Program-made: the position numbers and the translations under genes
Notes under the pieces: model-generated
Seen by the model: the letters and a program-made list of their open reading frames with translations, nothing else
Databases searched by the model: none
Told to the model about the DNA's origin: nothing
NCBI GenBank assembly: GCA_963700185.1
Contig: CAVOWP010000007.1
Location: 496,001 to 560,000 of the forward strand
Direction: 5' to 3'
Origin: AP-15 sp963700185
Lineage (GTDB): Bacteria; Pseudomonadota; Alphaproteobacteria; ATCC43930; CGMCC-115725
DNA: 64,000 nt
Shown: positions 1-8,865 of the stretch, piece by piece
Layout of the letters: each line of letters starts with the position of its first letter
How positions within the stretch are numbered: the first letter of the stretch is position 1

Positions 1-30
1 CAATCGCGGTGCGACACTTTGGTTGGTGCT

Positions 31-522
31 TCAATGGGTTTGAGGGCGATCCATGGGGATCATCTTCCGCTTGTATCCAGTCAAACTAAGATCACTGCCG
101 TCGCGGCGCCATCCTGATGGAACTTGTGAAAGGATTGGGTGGCGTAAAGCCGACTTTCCGGAGACCGGACGAAGGTCGGTTTCGGGGCATGAAGAGCGGT
201 TCCCGGTGCGAAGGCTGAGTGGCCGTTGTGGCGTCGAAAGCGGGAGTTCAAACTGAGACAGTATCCAAGCCTTTAGTTCCCGGGTGTGCTTAGCCCTCCC
301 ATCGCGGATCGTCTGCCATTGGAGCTTTGAAACGGTATCGGGTCCGCCACACTCGAGCGGGACAACGTGGTCTTTTCGGTAACCACGGCGGGGACCGGTT
401 GTTTGCCCGGTAGAAGGACACGGGTGCTCCCGTTGGAAGGCGTCAATTACCGCGTCTCTCGCTAAAGCGACGGCATCGTTTCTGATTAGTGTTGCTTTAC
501 TCACATGAATATTTGTTGACAA
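31..522 (-). CDS. HNH-nuclease-like protein
   Basis: A 163-residue protein whose central part (about residues 33-80) matches small HNH-type proteins: a Cys-Pro-Ser-Thr-Gly motif, then Lys-Asp-His-Val-Val-Pro-Leu, then Cys-Gly-Gly and a Gln-Trp-Gln-Thr segment. In this family the Asp-His pair belongs to the beta-beta-alpha metal site. The Asn that usually precedes Met-Gln-Trp-Gln is Lys here, so the site may be weakened. The first codon of the open frame is TTG; a GTG at 504 is an alternative start, and neither has a good ribosome binding site. The C-terminal half is Arg/Ser-rich and does not look conserved. The gene stands alone. Activity is unproven; it could be a decaying mobile-element gene. 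Confidence 0.55.
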   Translation of the reverse strand: MSTNIHVSKATLIRNDAVALARDAVIDAFQREHPCPSTGQTTGPRRGYRKDHVVPLECGGPDTVSKLQWQTIRDGRAKHTRELKAWILSQFELPLSTPQRPLSLRTGNRSSCPETDLRPVSGKSALRHPILSQVPSGWRRDGSDLSLTGYKRKMIPMDRPQTH

Positions 523-996
523 TTTAGCAAAGACCTGCTAGCGTCGGCGGTTACCAATTCGGGAGTTATCGCCGTGAGCACGGCCGATTACCGCGTTTAT
601 ATCGATGTCGTCGCGCCGCCCCACGGTTCTTCAACCTGTGGACCGAGCCTGATGTGCACCTGCTAAAACAGGTGGAACAGGTGACAATATTGGTTTTGGA
701 AGGACCCGGCCCGGCGCTTTGCCAGGATTCCGAGCATGGGGATCACAGGGGCCGCAGAGGTCCTCGTATTTATAACGGCAATTGTGGATTTGGCTGTTAT
801 TTCGCTGCAGAAACAGCCAGGAGCGGCCGAGGGCGTCCGTTTGCGAAGGGCGGTCCGGCAATGCTACCGGCCCCACCCGGCGGTTCCAACGAACCGGCCC
901 ACTGGGCTTCCGAGTCTCTTGCTCGCCAGATCAGGTAGACAGCTACATAAATTCCGTTCTTTTGCCCAAACCGGATCTTTTTGATATCGGAGCTCG
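523..996. other. Intergenic region, no supported gene
   Basis: About 470 bases. A GTG at 574 opens a frame encoding MSTADYRVYIDVVAPP. A neighbouring frame continues with a plausible FFNLWTEPDVHLLKQ segment, so this may be the 5' remnant of a frameshifted gene I cannot name. No RNA gene or clear promoter was seen. Confidence 0.35.
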
Positions 997-2085
997 ATGA
1001 GAGAACTCGCGCTCGACGACGTTGAGGCGCTGGCGGTCGGCGCGTGGATCCTCGGCACCGGGGGTGGCGGCAGCCCCTATCTGGGGCTCCTCAACATGCG
1101 GCGGCTCTATGCCGAGGGACATCGCGTGTCGCTGATGTCGCCGCTCGACCTCGCCGACGAAGATTGGGTGGCGGTGGTCTCGAATATGGGGGCGCCGCTC
1201 GTCGGCCAGGAGCGGCTCGCCGACAGCCGCAACATCGCCCGCGCCGTCGAAATTCAGCAAGGGTTGCTGGGATCGAAGTTCCGCGCCGTGATGCCGCTCG
1301 AGATCGGCGGCGGCAACGGCATCCAGCCGCTGATGGCGGCGGCCCATCTCGGGCTTCCGGTCGTCGACGCGGATACGATGGGCCGCGCCTATCCCGAAGC
1401 GCAGATGACCAGCGTCGCCGTCGGTGATCTTCGCCCCTATCCTTGCGTGCTCTACGATCCGCGCGGCATCGAGGCGGTGGTGACCAAGGTCCCGAGCTGG
1501 AAATGGATGGAGCGGGTCAGCCGCAAGATCTGCGTCGAGCTCGGCTCGATCGCCTCGACCTGCAAGGCGCCGCGCACCGGGCGCGAGGTCAAGGATTGGG
1601 GCATTCATTTCACTGTGACGAAAGCCATCGGCATCGGCCGCCGCGTGCGGCAAGCGCAGCGTCATCACGAGGACCCGGTGGGCGCGATCCTCGACGAAGG
1701 GCACGGCAAGCTTATCTTCCGCGGCAAGGTCATCGATGTCGCCCGCCGCACCACGGAGGGGTTTCTGCGCGGCCGGGCGTTGATCGAAGGCCTCGATGAA
1801 GACCGCGGATCGCGGCTCGAAATCGCGTTCCAGAACGAATGGGTCGTGGCTTGGCGAGACGCGGCGCCGATCGCGATGTCGCCCGAACTGATCTGCGTGC
1901 TGGACACCGTATCGGGCGAAGCATTCGGCACGGAAACCATCGGGTATGGCCGGCGGGTCTCCGTCGTCGTGCTCCCCGCGCCGCCGGTTTTCCTCACGCC
2001 GAAGGGGCTCGATCATGTCGGACCGCGCGCCTTCGGTTACGATCTCGACTTCCGCTCCGTCTTCGACCAAGGGCGCATAAGCTGA
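997..2085 (+). CDS. DUF917 family protein (S-methyl-thiohydantoin desulfurase-like)
   Basis: A 362-residue protein that matches DUF917 along its whole length. The N-terminal domain has the GTGGGGSPYLG glycine-rich loop (about residues 20-30), then EIGGGNG and VVDADTMGRAYPE; a C-terminal beta-rich domain ends near ICVLDTVSGEAFGTETIGYG. The family is typically encoded beside hydantoinase/oxoprolinase ATPases, and some members act on S-methylated thiohydantoins. The next gene begins 15 bases after its stop and is a hydantoinase A, so the two probably form a two-gene operon and may act as one complex in hydantoin or related amide breakdown. The ATG at 997 follows a GGAGCTCG-like site. The true substrate cannot be read from sequence. 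Confidence 0.85.
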   Translation: MRELALDDVEALAVGAWILGTGGGGSPYLGLLNMRRLYAEGHRVSLMSPLDLADEDWVAVVSNMGAPLVGQERLADSRNIARAVEIQQGLLGSKFRAVMPLEIGGGNGIQPLMAAAHLGLPVVDADTMGRAYPEAQMTSVAVGDLRPYPCVLYDPRGIEAVVTKVPSWKWMERVSRKICVELGSIASTCKAPRTGREVKDWGIHFTVTKAIGIGRRVRQAQRHHEDPVGAILDEGHGKLIFRGKVIDVARRTTEGFLRGRALIEGLDEDRGSRLEIAFQNEWVVAWRDAAPIAMSPELICVLDTVSGEAFGTETIGYGRRVSVVVLPAPPVFLTPKGLDHVGPRAFGYDLDFRSVFDQGRIS

Positions 2086-2102
2086 TGGGCGCATAAGCCG
2101 AT
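2071..2102 (+). repeat. 16-bp tandem duplication at a gene junction
   Basis: Two adjacent copies of a 16-base unit, GGGCGCATAAGCYGAT (2071-2086 and 2087-2102), differ at one base. The first contains the end and stop codon of the DUF917 gene. The second ends in the ATG of the hydantoinase gene. It looks like a recent slippage event that moved the junction. Confidence 0.8.
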
Positions 2103-3666
2103 GCGGCGGATCGGCATCGATGTCGGCGGCACCAATACCGATGCTGTCATGCTCGAGGACGGGAGGGTGGCGCACGCCGTCAAGACGCTGACCACGTCCG
2201 ATGTCACCACCGGCATCGTGACGGCGCTCGCGGAGCTGACGCACCGCCCGGAAATCGCGCGCAGCAGGATCGACGGCGTCGTGATCGGCACGACCCATTT
2301 CGTCAATGCCGTCGTGCAGCGCCGCGATCTGGCGCGCGTCGCCGCGGTGCGGATCGGGTTGCCGGCGAGCGCCTCGCTGCCGCCGTTCTGCGACTGGCCC
2401 GCCGATCTCGCCGAGCGGGTCCGAGGCGAGGTCTTCATGATCGAAGGCGGGCACGATTACGACGGCCGGCCAATCGTGCCGTTCGACGAAATCGCCATGC
2501 TGCGGGTGGCGCGGCAAATCCGCGCCAGTGGGATTCGGTCGGTAGCGATCGCCGCAATTTTCTCGCCGCTCGATCCGGGCTGCGAGGAGCGGGCACGGGC
2601 GATCCTCTCCGAGGAGTGCCCGGATGCTTCTGTCACGATGTCTCACCGGCTCGGCCGCATCGGTCTCCTCGAACGCGAGAATGCCGCGCTCCTCAACGCC
2701 GCGCTGATCGATCTCGCTCGGGCGACGATAGCGGGGTTCATCACCGCGGTGCGCGGGGTCGCAGCTCCGCTCTATCTGACGCAGAATGACGGGACGATGG
2801 TGCAGGCCGAGACGGCGGTGGCGCTGCCGGTCATGAGCTTTTCCTCGGGCGCCACCAACTCGATGCGCGGCGCGGTCTTCCTCTCGGGGCTCACAGACGC
2901 GATGGTAATCGATGTCGGCGGCACGACGACCGATATCGGCCAGCTGCGCCGCGGATTTCCGCGCGAGGCGAACTCGGTCGTCGAAGTGGGCGGCGTGCGC
3001 ACGTTGTTCCGCATGCCGGACCTGTTGTCGATCGGGCTTGGCGGCGGGAGCCTGGTCTCGGCCGATCCCGTTTCGGTCGGGCCGAAAAGCGTCGGTTACC
3101 GGCTGATCGAAGAGGGACTGGTCTTCGGCGGCAATACCGTGACTGCGACCGATGTCGCGGTCGCAGCCGGCCTCGCTCGGATCGGCGACAATCGAGCTGT
3201 CGCCGATCTCCCGCGCAATCTTGTGCAAAGGGCGCTGGACACAGTGCGGGCGAAAATCGAGGATTCGGTCGACAGGATGAAGACCGACGCTCGCGAATTG
3301 CCGCTGATCGCCGTGGGCGGCGGCGCGTTCTTGGTTCCCGACCGCCTCGCTGGCATCTCGCAAGTGATCCACGTACCGCATGGCGACTGCGCCAACGCCG
3401 TCGGCGCCGCGATCGCTCAGGTGAGCGGCGAAACCGACCAGGTCTATCGCGACCTCAGCCGCGAAGAAGCGATTGCGGCCGCCGAAGCGCAGGCCAGAGA
3501 ACGCGCGATCGCGGCCGGCGCCGAGCGCGGGACGCTCCAAACGGTCGATGTCGAAGACATTCCGCTCGCTTACCTGCCGGGCAATGCGCTCAGGGTCCGC
3601 GTGCGCGTCGCCGGCGAAATGGCTTCATCGACAAGTCAGAGCGGATCGAGCTCGGCGTCCCAATAA
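2101..3666 (+). CDS. Hydantoinase/oxoprolinase A-type ATPase
   Basis: A 521-residue protein of the HyuA/OXP-1 family, which couples ATP hydrolysis to opening of five-membered cyclic amides. The N-terminal actin-like phosphate loop is GIDVGGTNTD (residues 5-14). The second domain has a matching loop, VIDVGGTTTDIGQL, near residue 270, followed by GLGGGS and, near the C-terminus, AVGGGAFLVPD. Its length fits the HyuA-type subunit of bacteria rather than the fused 1,200-residue oxoprolinase. No HyuB partner follows; the DUF917 protein just upstream takes that place. No Shine-Dalgarno is visible and an in-frame TGA lies at 2083, so translation is probably coupled to the upstream gene. The last 20 residues are Ser/Gln-rich. 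Confidence 0.85.
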   Translation: MRRIGIDVGGTNTDAVMLEDGRVAHAVKTLTTSDVTTGIVTALAELTHRPEIARSRIDGVVIGTTHFVNAVVQRRDLARVAAVRIGLPASASLPPFCDWPADLAERVRGEVFMIEGGHDYDGRPIVPFDEIAMLRVARQIRASGIRSVAIAAIFSPLDPGCEERARAILSEECPDASVTMSHRLGRIGLLERENAALLNAALIDLARATIAGFITAVRGVAAPLYLTQNDGTMVQAETAVALPVMSFSSGATNSMRGAVFLSGLTDAMVIDVGGTTTDIGQLRRGFPREANSVVEVGGVRTLFRMPDLLSIGLGGGSLVSADPVSVGPKSVGYRLIEEGLVFGGNTVTATDVAVAAGLARIGDNRAVADLPRNLVQRALDTVRAKIEDSVDRMKTDARELPLIAVGGGAFLVPDRLAGISQVIHVPHGDCANAVGAAIAQVSGETDQVYRDLSREEAIAAAEAQARERAIAAGAERGTLQTVDVEDIPLAYLPGNALRVRVRVAGEMASSTSQSGSSSASQ

Positions 3667-3700
3667 GATAATCGCGCCAGCGCTGGGTATGCTCTCCAGT

Positions 3701-4807
3701 TCAGTTGAAGAAACGCGCCGGCCGGAAATGGGCAAGCTCGGCTCTTTGCCGCCCATGTACGATCTCGTCAGCCACCACCGCGCCGAGGAACGGCGACATC
3801 GTCACCCCGCTATGGGTGACGGCGATATAGTAGCCGGAAATCCGCGGCATCGGTCCGATGGCAGACAGTTGGTCGCCGGGGATCGGCCGGATGGCGATGC
3901 GCACCGCCTCCGGTTCGACCTCGCCGATCGAGGGCAGCAGCTGTCGGGCGCGGCGCACCAGATCGCGCGCCTCCGGCATCGACGGGCTGAGCCTCGTGTC
4001 GAAGCTCAATGTCGCGTCGGTCGCGTTCCAATGCAGCATCAGGCGCCCCGCGCCATCGGGGTGTGCGTGAATCACGGTGGTGCGGACCACACGGCTCAAG
4101 CTGGCGGCGACAGGGGGCGTGAACACCAGGAATCCCACGGTCGGTGCGAGCGGCAAGTGCAGACCGGCGTCCCGGGTTGCCTCATTGGTCCAGCGACCGG
4201 CACAGTTCACCACGGTGTCGGCCTCGTATTGCGTGCCGTCGGCGACGCGGACGCCGGTCACCCGATCGCCGGTCATGATCAGGTCTACGACCCGGGCGCC
4301 GCAGATGACTTTGGCGCCATGGCGAAGCCGCGCGGCGGAGAGCATGGCGTGGGCGTAGACCACCGGATCGAGCCAACCCTCTTCCGGGAAAAACGCCACT
4401 GGCGCGTCGCCGATCGTCACCGGATCGATGTCGGGCTCCAATTCCTGCACCTGGCGCAAGGTGATCCACTCCGCGGCATAACCCCAGGACCGCAGCTGCT
4501 CGATGTTTTCAGCCTGCGCCGTGCGATCGGGCTCGGCTGCCCATTCCAGACTGCCGCCGCCGTGCCACCATGGCGTGGCGCCGAACTCGTCAGCCAGCGC
4601 GGCGTGCGCCTTCATGCCGGCGACATTCAGATCGTGATAGGGCTTCGGCGGCTTTTTGTGCGCGTTGGTCCAGGCAAAGCTAATGCCGGAGGTGCCGCCG
4701 CCGATGCGCGTCGCTTCGAGCACCGTAACAGCCGCGCCGGCCTGAGCCAGCCGATACGCGACCGAGGCGCCCATCACGCCGGCACCGATCACGATCGTCT
4801 TAATCAT
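3701..4807 (-). CDS. FAD-dependent oxidoreductase, D-amino acid/sarcosine oxidase (DAO) family
   Basis: The N-terminal dinucleotide-binding motif is VIGAGVMGASVAYRL (residues 6-20), followed by the acidic end of beta-2 (TVLE). A later NCAGRW segment and a C-terminal ...GYYIAVTHSGVT motif are typical of the DAO fold. Such enzymes oxidise secondary or primary amines of small amino acids to imines with FAD, and are cytoplasmic or inner-membrane associated. I chose the ATG at 4807 because AGGAG lies six bases upstream; the open frame extends 15 codons further without support. It is encoded convergently with the hydantoinase pair, and the product of cyclic amide opening is a plausible but unproven substrate. 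Length (368 residues) is normal. Confidence 0.85.
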   Translation of the reverse strand: MIKTIVIGAGVMGASVAYRLAQAGAAVTVLEATRIGGGTSGISFAWTNAHKKPPKPYHDLNVAGMKAHAALADEFGATPWWHGGGSLEWAAEPDRTAQAENIEQLRSWGYAAEWITLRQVQELEPDIDPVTIGDAPVAFFPEEGWLDPVVYAHAMLSAARLRHGAKVICGARVVDLIMTGDRVTGVRVADGTQYEADTVVNCAGRWTNEATRDAGLHLPLAPTVGFLVFTPPVAASLSRVVRTTVIHAHPDGAGRLMLHWNATDATLSFDTRLSPSMPEARDLVRRARQLLPSIGEVEPEAVRIAIRPIPGDQLSAIGPMPRISGYYIAVTHSGVTMSPFLGAVVADEIVHGRQRAELAHFRPARFFN

Positions 4808-5116
4808 TTGCATCTCCTGTGGTTCAAGTTGGGTGCCGGATTTACGACACATCGAGTCGAGACGCCGAATGCATACGTCTCCCCATTATCGTTGCCAGAG
4901 CCGGAAGCGAGCTTACCCGCGACCCTGCGAGAGTGACTACCCCTCAGCTAAAGCGAAGCTGCCAATCATCGGAGGCCGATTCGTCTCGGTTGCGGCCCGC
5001 GACCATCTCCGGCGGACAGGTCGCATCCCCGGCACCCCTTCCGCCGTCGCCATCGCGTTTAGCCACGACAGGCGTTATCTTAGGCCTAGGAAACGTCATC
5101 GACGGCACTCCCAATA

Positions 5117-5421
5117 TGACCGAAATCCAAAGAGTGGCCATTGTAACCGGCGCAGCAGGGGGGCTCGGCAGGGCCATGGTACGGGGCCTATTGGCGGGGA
5201 TCCGGGTCGCCGGCGCTGATCGCGACCGTCAGCCGTTGGAAGCGCTCGCTGCAAATGCGCGCGACCAAGGCAACGCGAACGACCTGCTGACGAAGCTGCC
5301 GCCGGAACAAGCGGCCGAGAAGGCACGGGCGGCGCCGGTGGCGTGGACCAGCATTGCGACGATGCCGATTACGCCGAGCCGGTCTCAGCCGAGTCTCGTG
5401 TTTCCGAAGGAGGATTTGTGA
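5117..5421 (+). pseudogene. Short-chain dehydrogenase (SDR), 5' remnant
   Basis: From the ATG at 5117 the frame encodes a clear SDR N-terminus: VAIVTGAAGGLGRAM (the TGxxxGxG cofactor loop), then an acidic ADRDRQPLEALA segment typical of NAD(P) binding. Similarity ends near 5290. No NNAG, catalytic Ser-Tyr-Lys or C-terminal half is present, and the frame stops at 5421, overlapping the ATG of the next gene (TGATG). A neighbouring frame around 5340 reads GGVDQHCDDADY, possibly a shifted relic of the VDILVNNAG motif. This is a deletion remnant, not a functional dehydrogenase. It may still couple translation to the amidohydrolase. Confidence 0.75.
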
Positions 5422-6548
5422 TGGCTGCTACCTACAACGTCATCGATGCCGACGGCCACATTCTGGAGCCGCTCGATCTCTGGGACAAATACATCGATCC
5501 CGAGTTCCACGAGCGCCGGCCGCGGTTTGTCATCGACGAGAACGGCAAGGAGCGCCTCAAGGTCGAAGGCAAACTGCTGGGCAATCCACGAGGGATCGGC
5601 AGCCTCGGCTCGGTCGGGGTGCGGCAAGGCGCCGTCAAGCTCGACAGCCTCAAATATGCCGAAGGGAAGAAGGGCGGGTTCGACCCGCACGCGCGCATCG
5701 TCGACATGGATGCCGACGGCATCGACGCCGCTTTCCTCTACCCCAGCCTCGGCCTGTTCGCCGGCGCCGTCGAGGATCCCGGCCTCGCCGCCGGAATGTG
5801 CCGCGCCTACAACCGTTGGCTCGCCGATTACTGCAAGCCGTATCCCGACCGCCTGTTCGGGGTTGCGATGCTGCCGATGCAGTCGGTCGACCTCGCGATC
5901 GAGGAGATGCGCTACGCGCGCGAAGCGCTCGGGATGCGCGGCGGGTTCTTGCGACCGAACCCGTACCACGGCAACAAGATGATCAGCGACCCGATGTACG
6001 AGCCGTTCTGGGCGACGGCCGAGGAGCTCGACTTCTCGATCGGCTTTCACGAGGGCTCGACCAATGCGATGCCCACCGTCGGCGTCGACCGCTTCGAGGG
6101 GGACCGCGCGGCGCGCCACATGATCAGCCATACGATGGAGATGATGCTGGCGGCGATGAGCGTGATCTGGGGCGGCGTTGTCGATCGCCACCCGCGATTG
6201 CGCGTCGCGTTCCTCGAATCGGGCGGCGGCTGGATCGCGCCTTGGCTCGACCGCATGGACCGCCATTTCGACGACCACGGCTTCAACGATACTGCCCCGA
6301 AGATGCGGCCGAGCGAGCTCTTCCAGCGCAACTGCTGGATCTCGTTCGAGCCGGTCGAGAACAGCATAGCCGTCCTGGCCAACTATATCGGCCCGCACAA
6401 GATCATGTGGGCGACCGATTATCCGCACCAAGACGGCTTCTTCCCCGGGGCTCCGCAGATGATCCGCGAACGGCTCGAGCCGTTGTCTCTCAAGGCGAAG
6501 CACCAGGTTTTGGCTGGTGGCGCGATGGGGTTCTACGGCCTGCGTTGA
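5421..6548 (+). CDS. Amidohydrolase (ACMSD-like, amidohydrolase_2 family)
   Basis: A 375-residue metal-dependent hydrolase or decarboxylase. It begins with the DADGHILEP metal motif (about residues 9-17). It also has GFHEGS mid-chain, a VAFLESGGGWIAPWLDRMD segment with the conserved E/D-R pattern, and WATDYPHQDGFFPG near the C-terminus supplying the catalytic Asp. This variant of the ACMSD superfamily is common in soil bacteria and is often found beside short-chain dehydrogenases in aromatic or ring-cleavage pathways. The ATG at 5421 is preceded by a strong AAGGAGG at 5407-5413. The SDR just upstream is a wreck, so the original pathway may be incomplete. Substrate unknown. Confidence 0.88.
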   Translation: MAATYNVIDADGHILEPLDLWDKYIDPEFHERRPRFVIDENGKERLKVEGKLLGNPRGIGSLGSVGVRQGAVKLDSLKYAEGKKGGFDPHARIVDMDADGIDAAFLYPSLGLFAGAVEDPGLAAGMCRAYNRWLADYCKPYPDRLFGVAMLPMQSVDLAIEEMRYAREALGMRGGFLRPNPYHGNKMISDPMYEPFWATAEELDFSIGFHEGSTNAMPTVGVDRFEGDRAARHMISHTMEMMLAAMSVIWGGVVDRHPRLRVAFLESGGGWIAPWLDRMDRHFDDHGFNDTAPKMRPSELFQRNCWISFEPVENSIAVLANYIGPHKIMWATDYPHQDGFFPGAPQMIRERLEPLSLKAKHQVLAGGAMGFYGLR

Positions 6549-6942
6549 TAGCAGCCTGCCCCGCCCGGGGCGGCAAGGAGGCTGACGAAAGAGGCCTGTT
6601 GCCGCGCTGGTGGTTTTGCCGCCGCACCGTCGGAGCTTGATCGGAAAGAGGCCTAGATGCCGAAGCGCGGCACACATCCAGAACCGCGCATGGGCACGCG
6701 GGGATCTCTCGGGATTATGCTAGGCGGGTGATGAGTTGCGTGCGTCCCTCCGCCGCCACGCCCCTGGCTCCGAGAGGTCGAATTTGAGCAGTGCCGATCG
6801 TTAACACCCTCACCAGCTCGACACGACGGGGCCCATACCCATGATTAATACATGGCCCGACCAATCTACTCGAAAGATTCGATTTTGACTTATGAAAGAC
6901 TTCAAAATCGTTTTCCATAATGCACGCTATGTGGCTCGCGCT
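6549..6942. other. Intergenic region before the insertion sequence
   Basis: About 390 bases between the amidohydrolase stop and the left end of the ISNCY element. A GC-rich hairpin (GCCCC...GGGGC, 6558-6571) follows the stop within ten bases; it lacks a T-run, so its role as a terminator is doubtful. No supported coding sequence was seen. Confidence 0.4.
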
Positions 6943-6991
6943 TGTAGATCACCGATAGAAACGTCACCGGCCTCACCGATAGAGATGTCAC
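6943..6991 (+). repeat. Left IS end with two copies of the terminal motif
   Basis: TCACCGATAGAAACGTCAC at 6949-6967 and TCACCGATAGAGATGTCAC at 6973-6991, spaced 24 bases start to start. Both are in the orientation inverted relative to those at the right end. They are probable transposase binding sites. Confidence 0.8.
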
Positions 6992-7030
6992 GCTCCTCGG
7001 TTTGCCTGAGGCTTGTCGAGGTGGCGTGGG

Positions 7031-8326
7031 ATGACGGTGATCACGATGAGCCGCAACGAGTTGACGCGTCTGCGGGTGCTGATCGATGTCGCTGACGGAC
7101 GCCTATCGGTGGCGGACGCCACGGGTCTGATCGGGGTTGGGCGAAGACAGGTTTATCGGCTGCTCGATGCGTTCCGCGCCGGCGGGCCGGATGGGTTGAT
7201 TTCGCGCAAGCGTGGCCGGTCCAGCAATCGAGCTCTGGGTGCGGTGTTCCGCGAGACCGTGCTGGCCATGGTGCGCGAGCGCTATGCCGATTTTGGTCCG
7301 ACCCTGGCGGCCGAGAAGCTGTGCGAGCTTCATGGCCTGAACCTCGGGGTCGAGACACTGCGGCAATGGATGATCGGGGCCGGCCTTTGGGTTCGGCGAA
7401 AAGACCGGCTGAAGCGCATCCACCAACCGCGGGCCCGGCGTGATTGTCTGGGTGAGCTGGTGCAGATCGACGGTTCCGAGCATTGGTGGTTCGAGGACCG
7501 CGGTCCGCAGTGCACGCTGCTCGTCTATATCGACGACGCCACCAGCCGCCTGATGCATCTGAAGTTCGTCGAGACGGAATCGACCTTCGACTACTTCCAG
7601 GCGACCCGCGAGTATCTCGAGGCGCATGGCAAACCGGTCGCGTTCTACAGCGACAAGCACGGCGTCTTTCGGGTCAATAGCGCCGGGGCCGTCCAGGGCG
7701 ACGGAATGACCCAGTTCGGGCGCTCGCTGCACGCCCTCAACATCGACATTCTGTGCGCCAACACACCGCAAGCGAAGGGCCGGGTCGAGCGCGCCAACAA
7801 GACCTTGCAGGATCGCCTGGTCAAGGAATTGCGTCTTCGAGGGATTAGCACGATCGCCGCCGGCAATGAGCTGCTGCCGGGTTTCCTGACTGATTACAAC
7901 GCCCGCTTCGGCAAGGAGCCGCACAATCTCAAGAACCTCCATCGGCCCTTGTCAGCCGGCGACGACCTCACTGACGTCTTCGCCTGGCGCGAGGAGCGGA
8001 CGGTTTCCAACAGCTTGACCTTGCAATATGACAAGGTTCTGTTCCTGCTCGAACCGAACGAGATCACCCGCGAGCTCCGCCGCCAGCGCGTGACCGTGGT
8101 CGATTATCCCGACGGCCGGCTGGCGATCCGCTACCGCGGGCTCGACCTGCCCTACACCACCTTTGACAAGCTGCGGCAGGTCTCGCAGGGGACGATCGTC
8201 GAGAACAAGCACCTTGGCGCGGCTCTTGCCTTCATCCGCGAGCAACAGCGTCAAACCCCGCAGCAGCGAAGCCAGAAAACGCCGCGCCGTCAGGGGCAGG
8301 TCAACCACATGTTCAAAGTCGGCTGA
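7031..8326 (+). CDS. ISNCY-family DDE transposase
   Basis: A transposase of about 431 residues. An N-terminal helix-turn-helix (residues about 5-60, with a VYRLLDAFRAGG recognition-helix region) is followed by an integrase-like core: VQIDGSEHWWFEDRG supplies the first Asp, FYSDKHGVF the second, and AKGRVERANKTLQDRLVKEL the Glu. A basic C-terminal tail (TPRRQGQVNHMFKVG) ends the chain. I chose the ATG at 7031 because GAGGTGG lies just upstream and the MTVITMSR beginning is typical of this family; the open frame reaches back to 7013. No frameshift or stop is seen, so the element may still be mobile. Confidence 0.9.
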   Translation: MTVITMSRNELTRLRVLIDVADGRLSVADATGLIGVGRRQVYRLLDAFRAGGPDGLISRKRGRSSNRALGAVFRETVLAMVRERYADFGPTLAAEKLCELHGLNLGVETLRQWMIGAGLWVRRKDRLKRIHQPRARRDCLGELVQIDGSEHWWFEDRGPQCTLLVYIDDATSRLMHLKFVETESTFDYFQATREYLEAHGKPVAFYSDKHGVFRVNSAGAVQGDGMTQFGRSLHALNIDILCANTPQAKGRVERANKTLQDRLVKELRLRGISTIAAGNELLPGFLTDYNARFGKEPHNLKNLHRPLSAGDDLTDVFAWREERTVSNSLTLQYDKVLFLLEPNEITRELRRQRVTVVDYPDGRLAIRYRGLDLPYTTFDKLRQVSQGTIVENKHLGAALAFIREQQRQTPQQRSQKTPRRQGQVNHMFKVG

Positions 8327-8549
8327 AGCGGGTCCGCTCGCGCCACTTCGCACGCTGGCACCGCACCGGCTCGACGACATTGTCTGTCGGTTCCGATTAT
8401 CTGCGGCGGACAAGGCGCCGTCAAGCCTGGCCCTGCGGGCCCCCGCCTCCGGCGGCTGCGGGCTTGACGGCGCCTCGCCCGTCGCAGTTCGTTCCACCAT
8501 CAGTTCAATGAATTATTGTCGTCCAGCTCGCCCCCCCAACAGGGGCTCT

Positions 8550-8599
8550 GTGACATTTCTATCGGTGAGAAATTGTGACTTCTCTATCCGAGAGAGACA
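8550..8599 (-). repeat. Right IS end with two copies of the terminal motif
   Basis: GTGACATTTCTATCGGTGA at 8550-8568 and GTGACTTCTCTATCCGAGA at 8575-8593, reverse complements of the left-end motif with a few changes. The outer copy is more diverged than the inner one. Start-to-start spacing is 25 bases. Confidence 0.75.
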
Positions 8600-8865
8600 G
8601 ATACAGGGTTGCGAGGGCCAATCGCTTGCATCGGTCAAGGAACACCGCTAAAATTGCCATAATCGCATCGTATGTTGCCGGCGAGACTGGACAGTGGGGG
8701 GTGCGGCGCAGCGTGACGGCGAGACCTGCAAGTTCTGACAAGGCGGATGCCGAGCTAACCGCACTCATTCCGGGAATCCGGCCTGATCTTCTTCTGATCA
8801 AACAGGTCGATCAGGACGGCGCGCTCAACGGCAGGTTGCCTCCGGTCGGCTGGTTGTCAGGACCT

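Larger units (their letters stand above)
6943..8599 (+). mobile_element. ISNCY-type insertion sequence, apparently intact
   Basis: A complete-looking element of about 1.66 kb carrying one transposase gene. The outermost matching bases are TGT at 6943 and ACA at 8599. The first 25 bases of each end can be aligned without gaps and share about 16 positions, including GATAGA and GTCAC. Each end holds two copies of a longer motif (listed separately). I see no convincing target-site duplication in the flanks, so the boundaries are approximate by a few bases or the element is old. Confidence 0.7.

Noticed and set aside
523..996. Several short plus-strand frames before the DUF917 gene
   Set aside because: No family motif in any frame; at best a frameshifted relic I could not identify.
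943..3540. Minus-strand open frame of 865 codons
   Set aside because: It is the mirror of the DUF917 and hydantoinase genes; its translation is Asp/Arg/His-rich with no recognisable motif, as expected for antisense of high-GC codons.
3473..4936. Plus-strand open frame of 487 codons
   Set aside because: Antisense to the FAD oxidoreductase, whose motifs and ribosome binding site are clear.
6558..6571. GC-rich hairpin after the amidohydrolase as a terminator
   Set aside because: No T-run follows and the loop is only four bases, so it was mentioned but not called.
5385..6677. Minus-strand open frame of 430 codons
   Set aside because: Antisense to the amidohydrolase at 5421; composition is that of a shadow.
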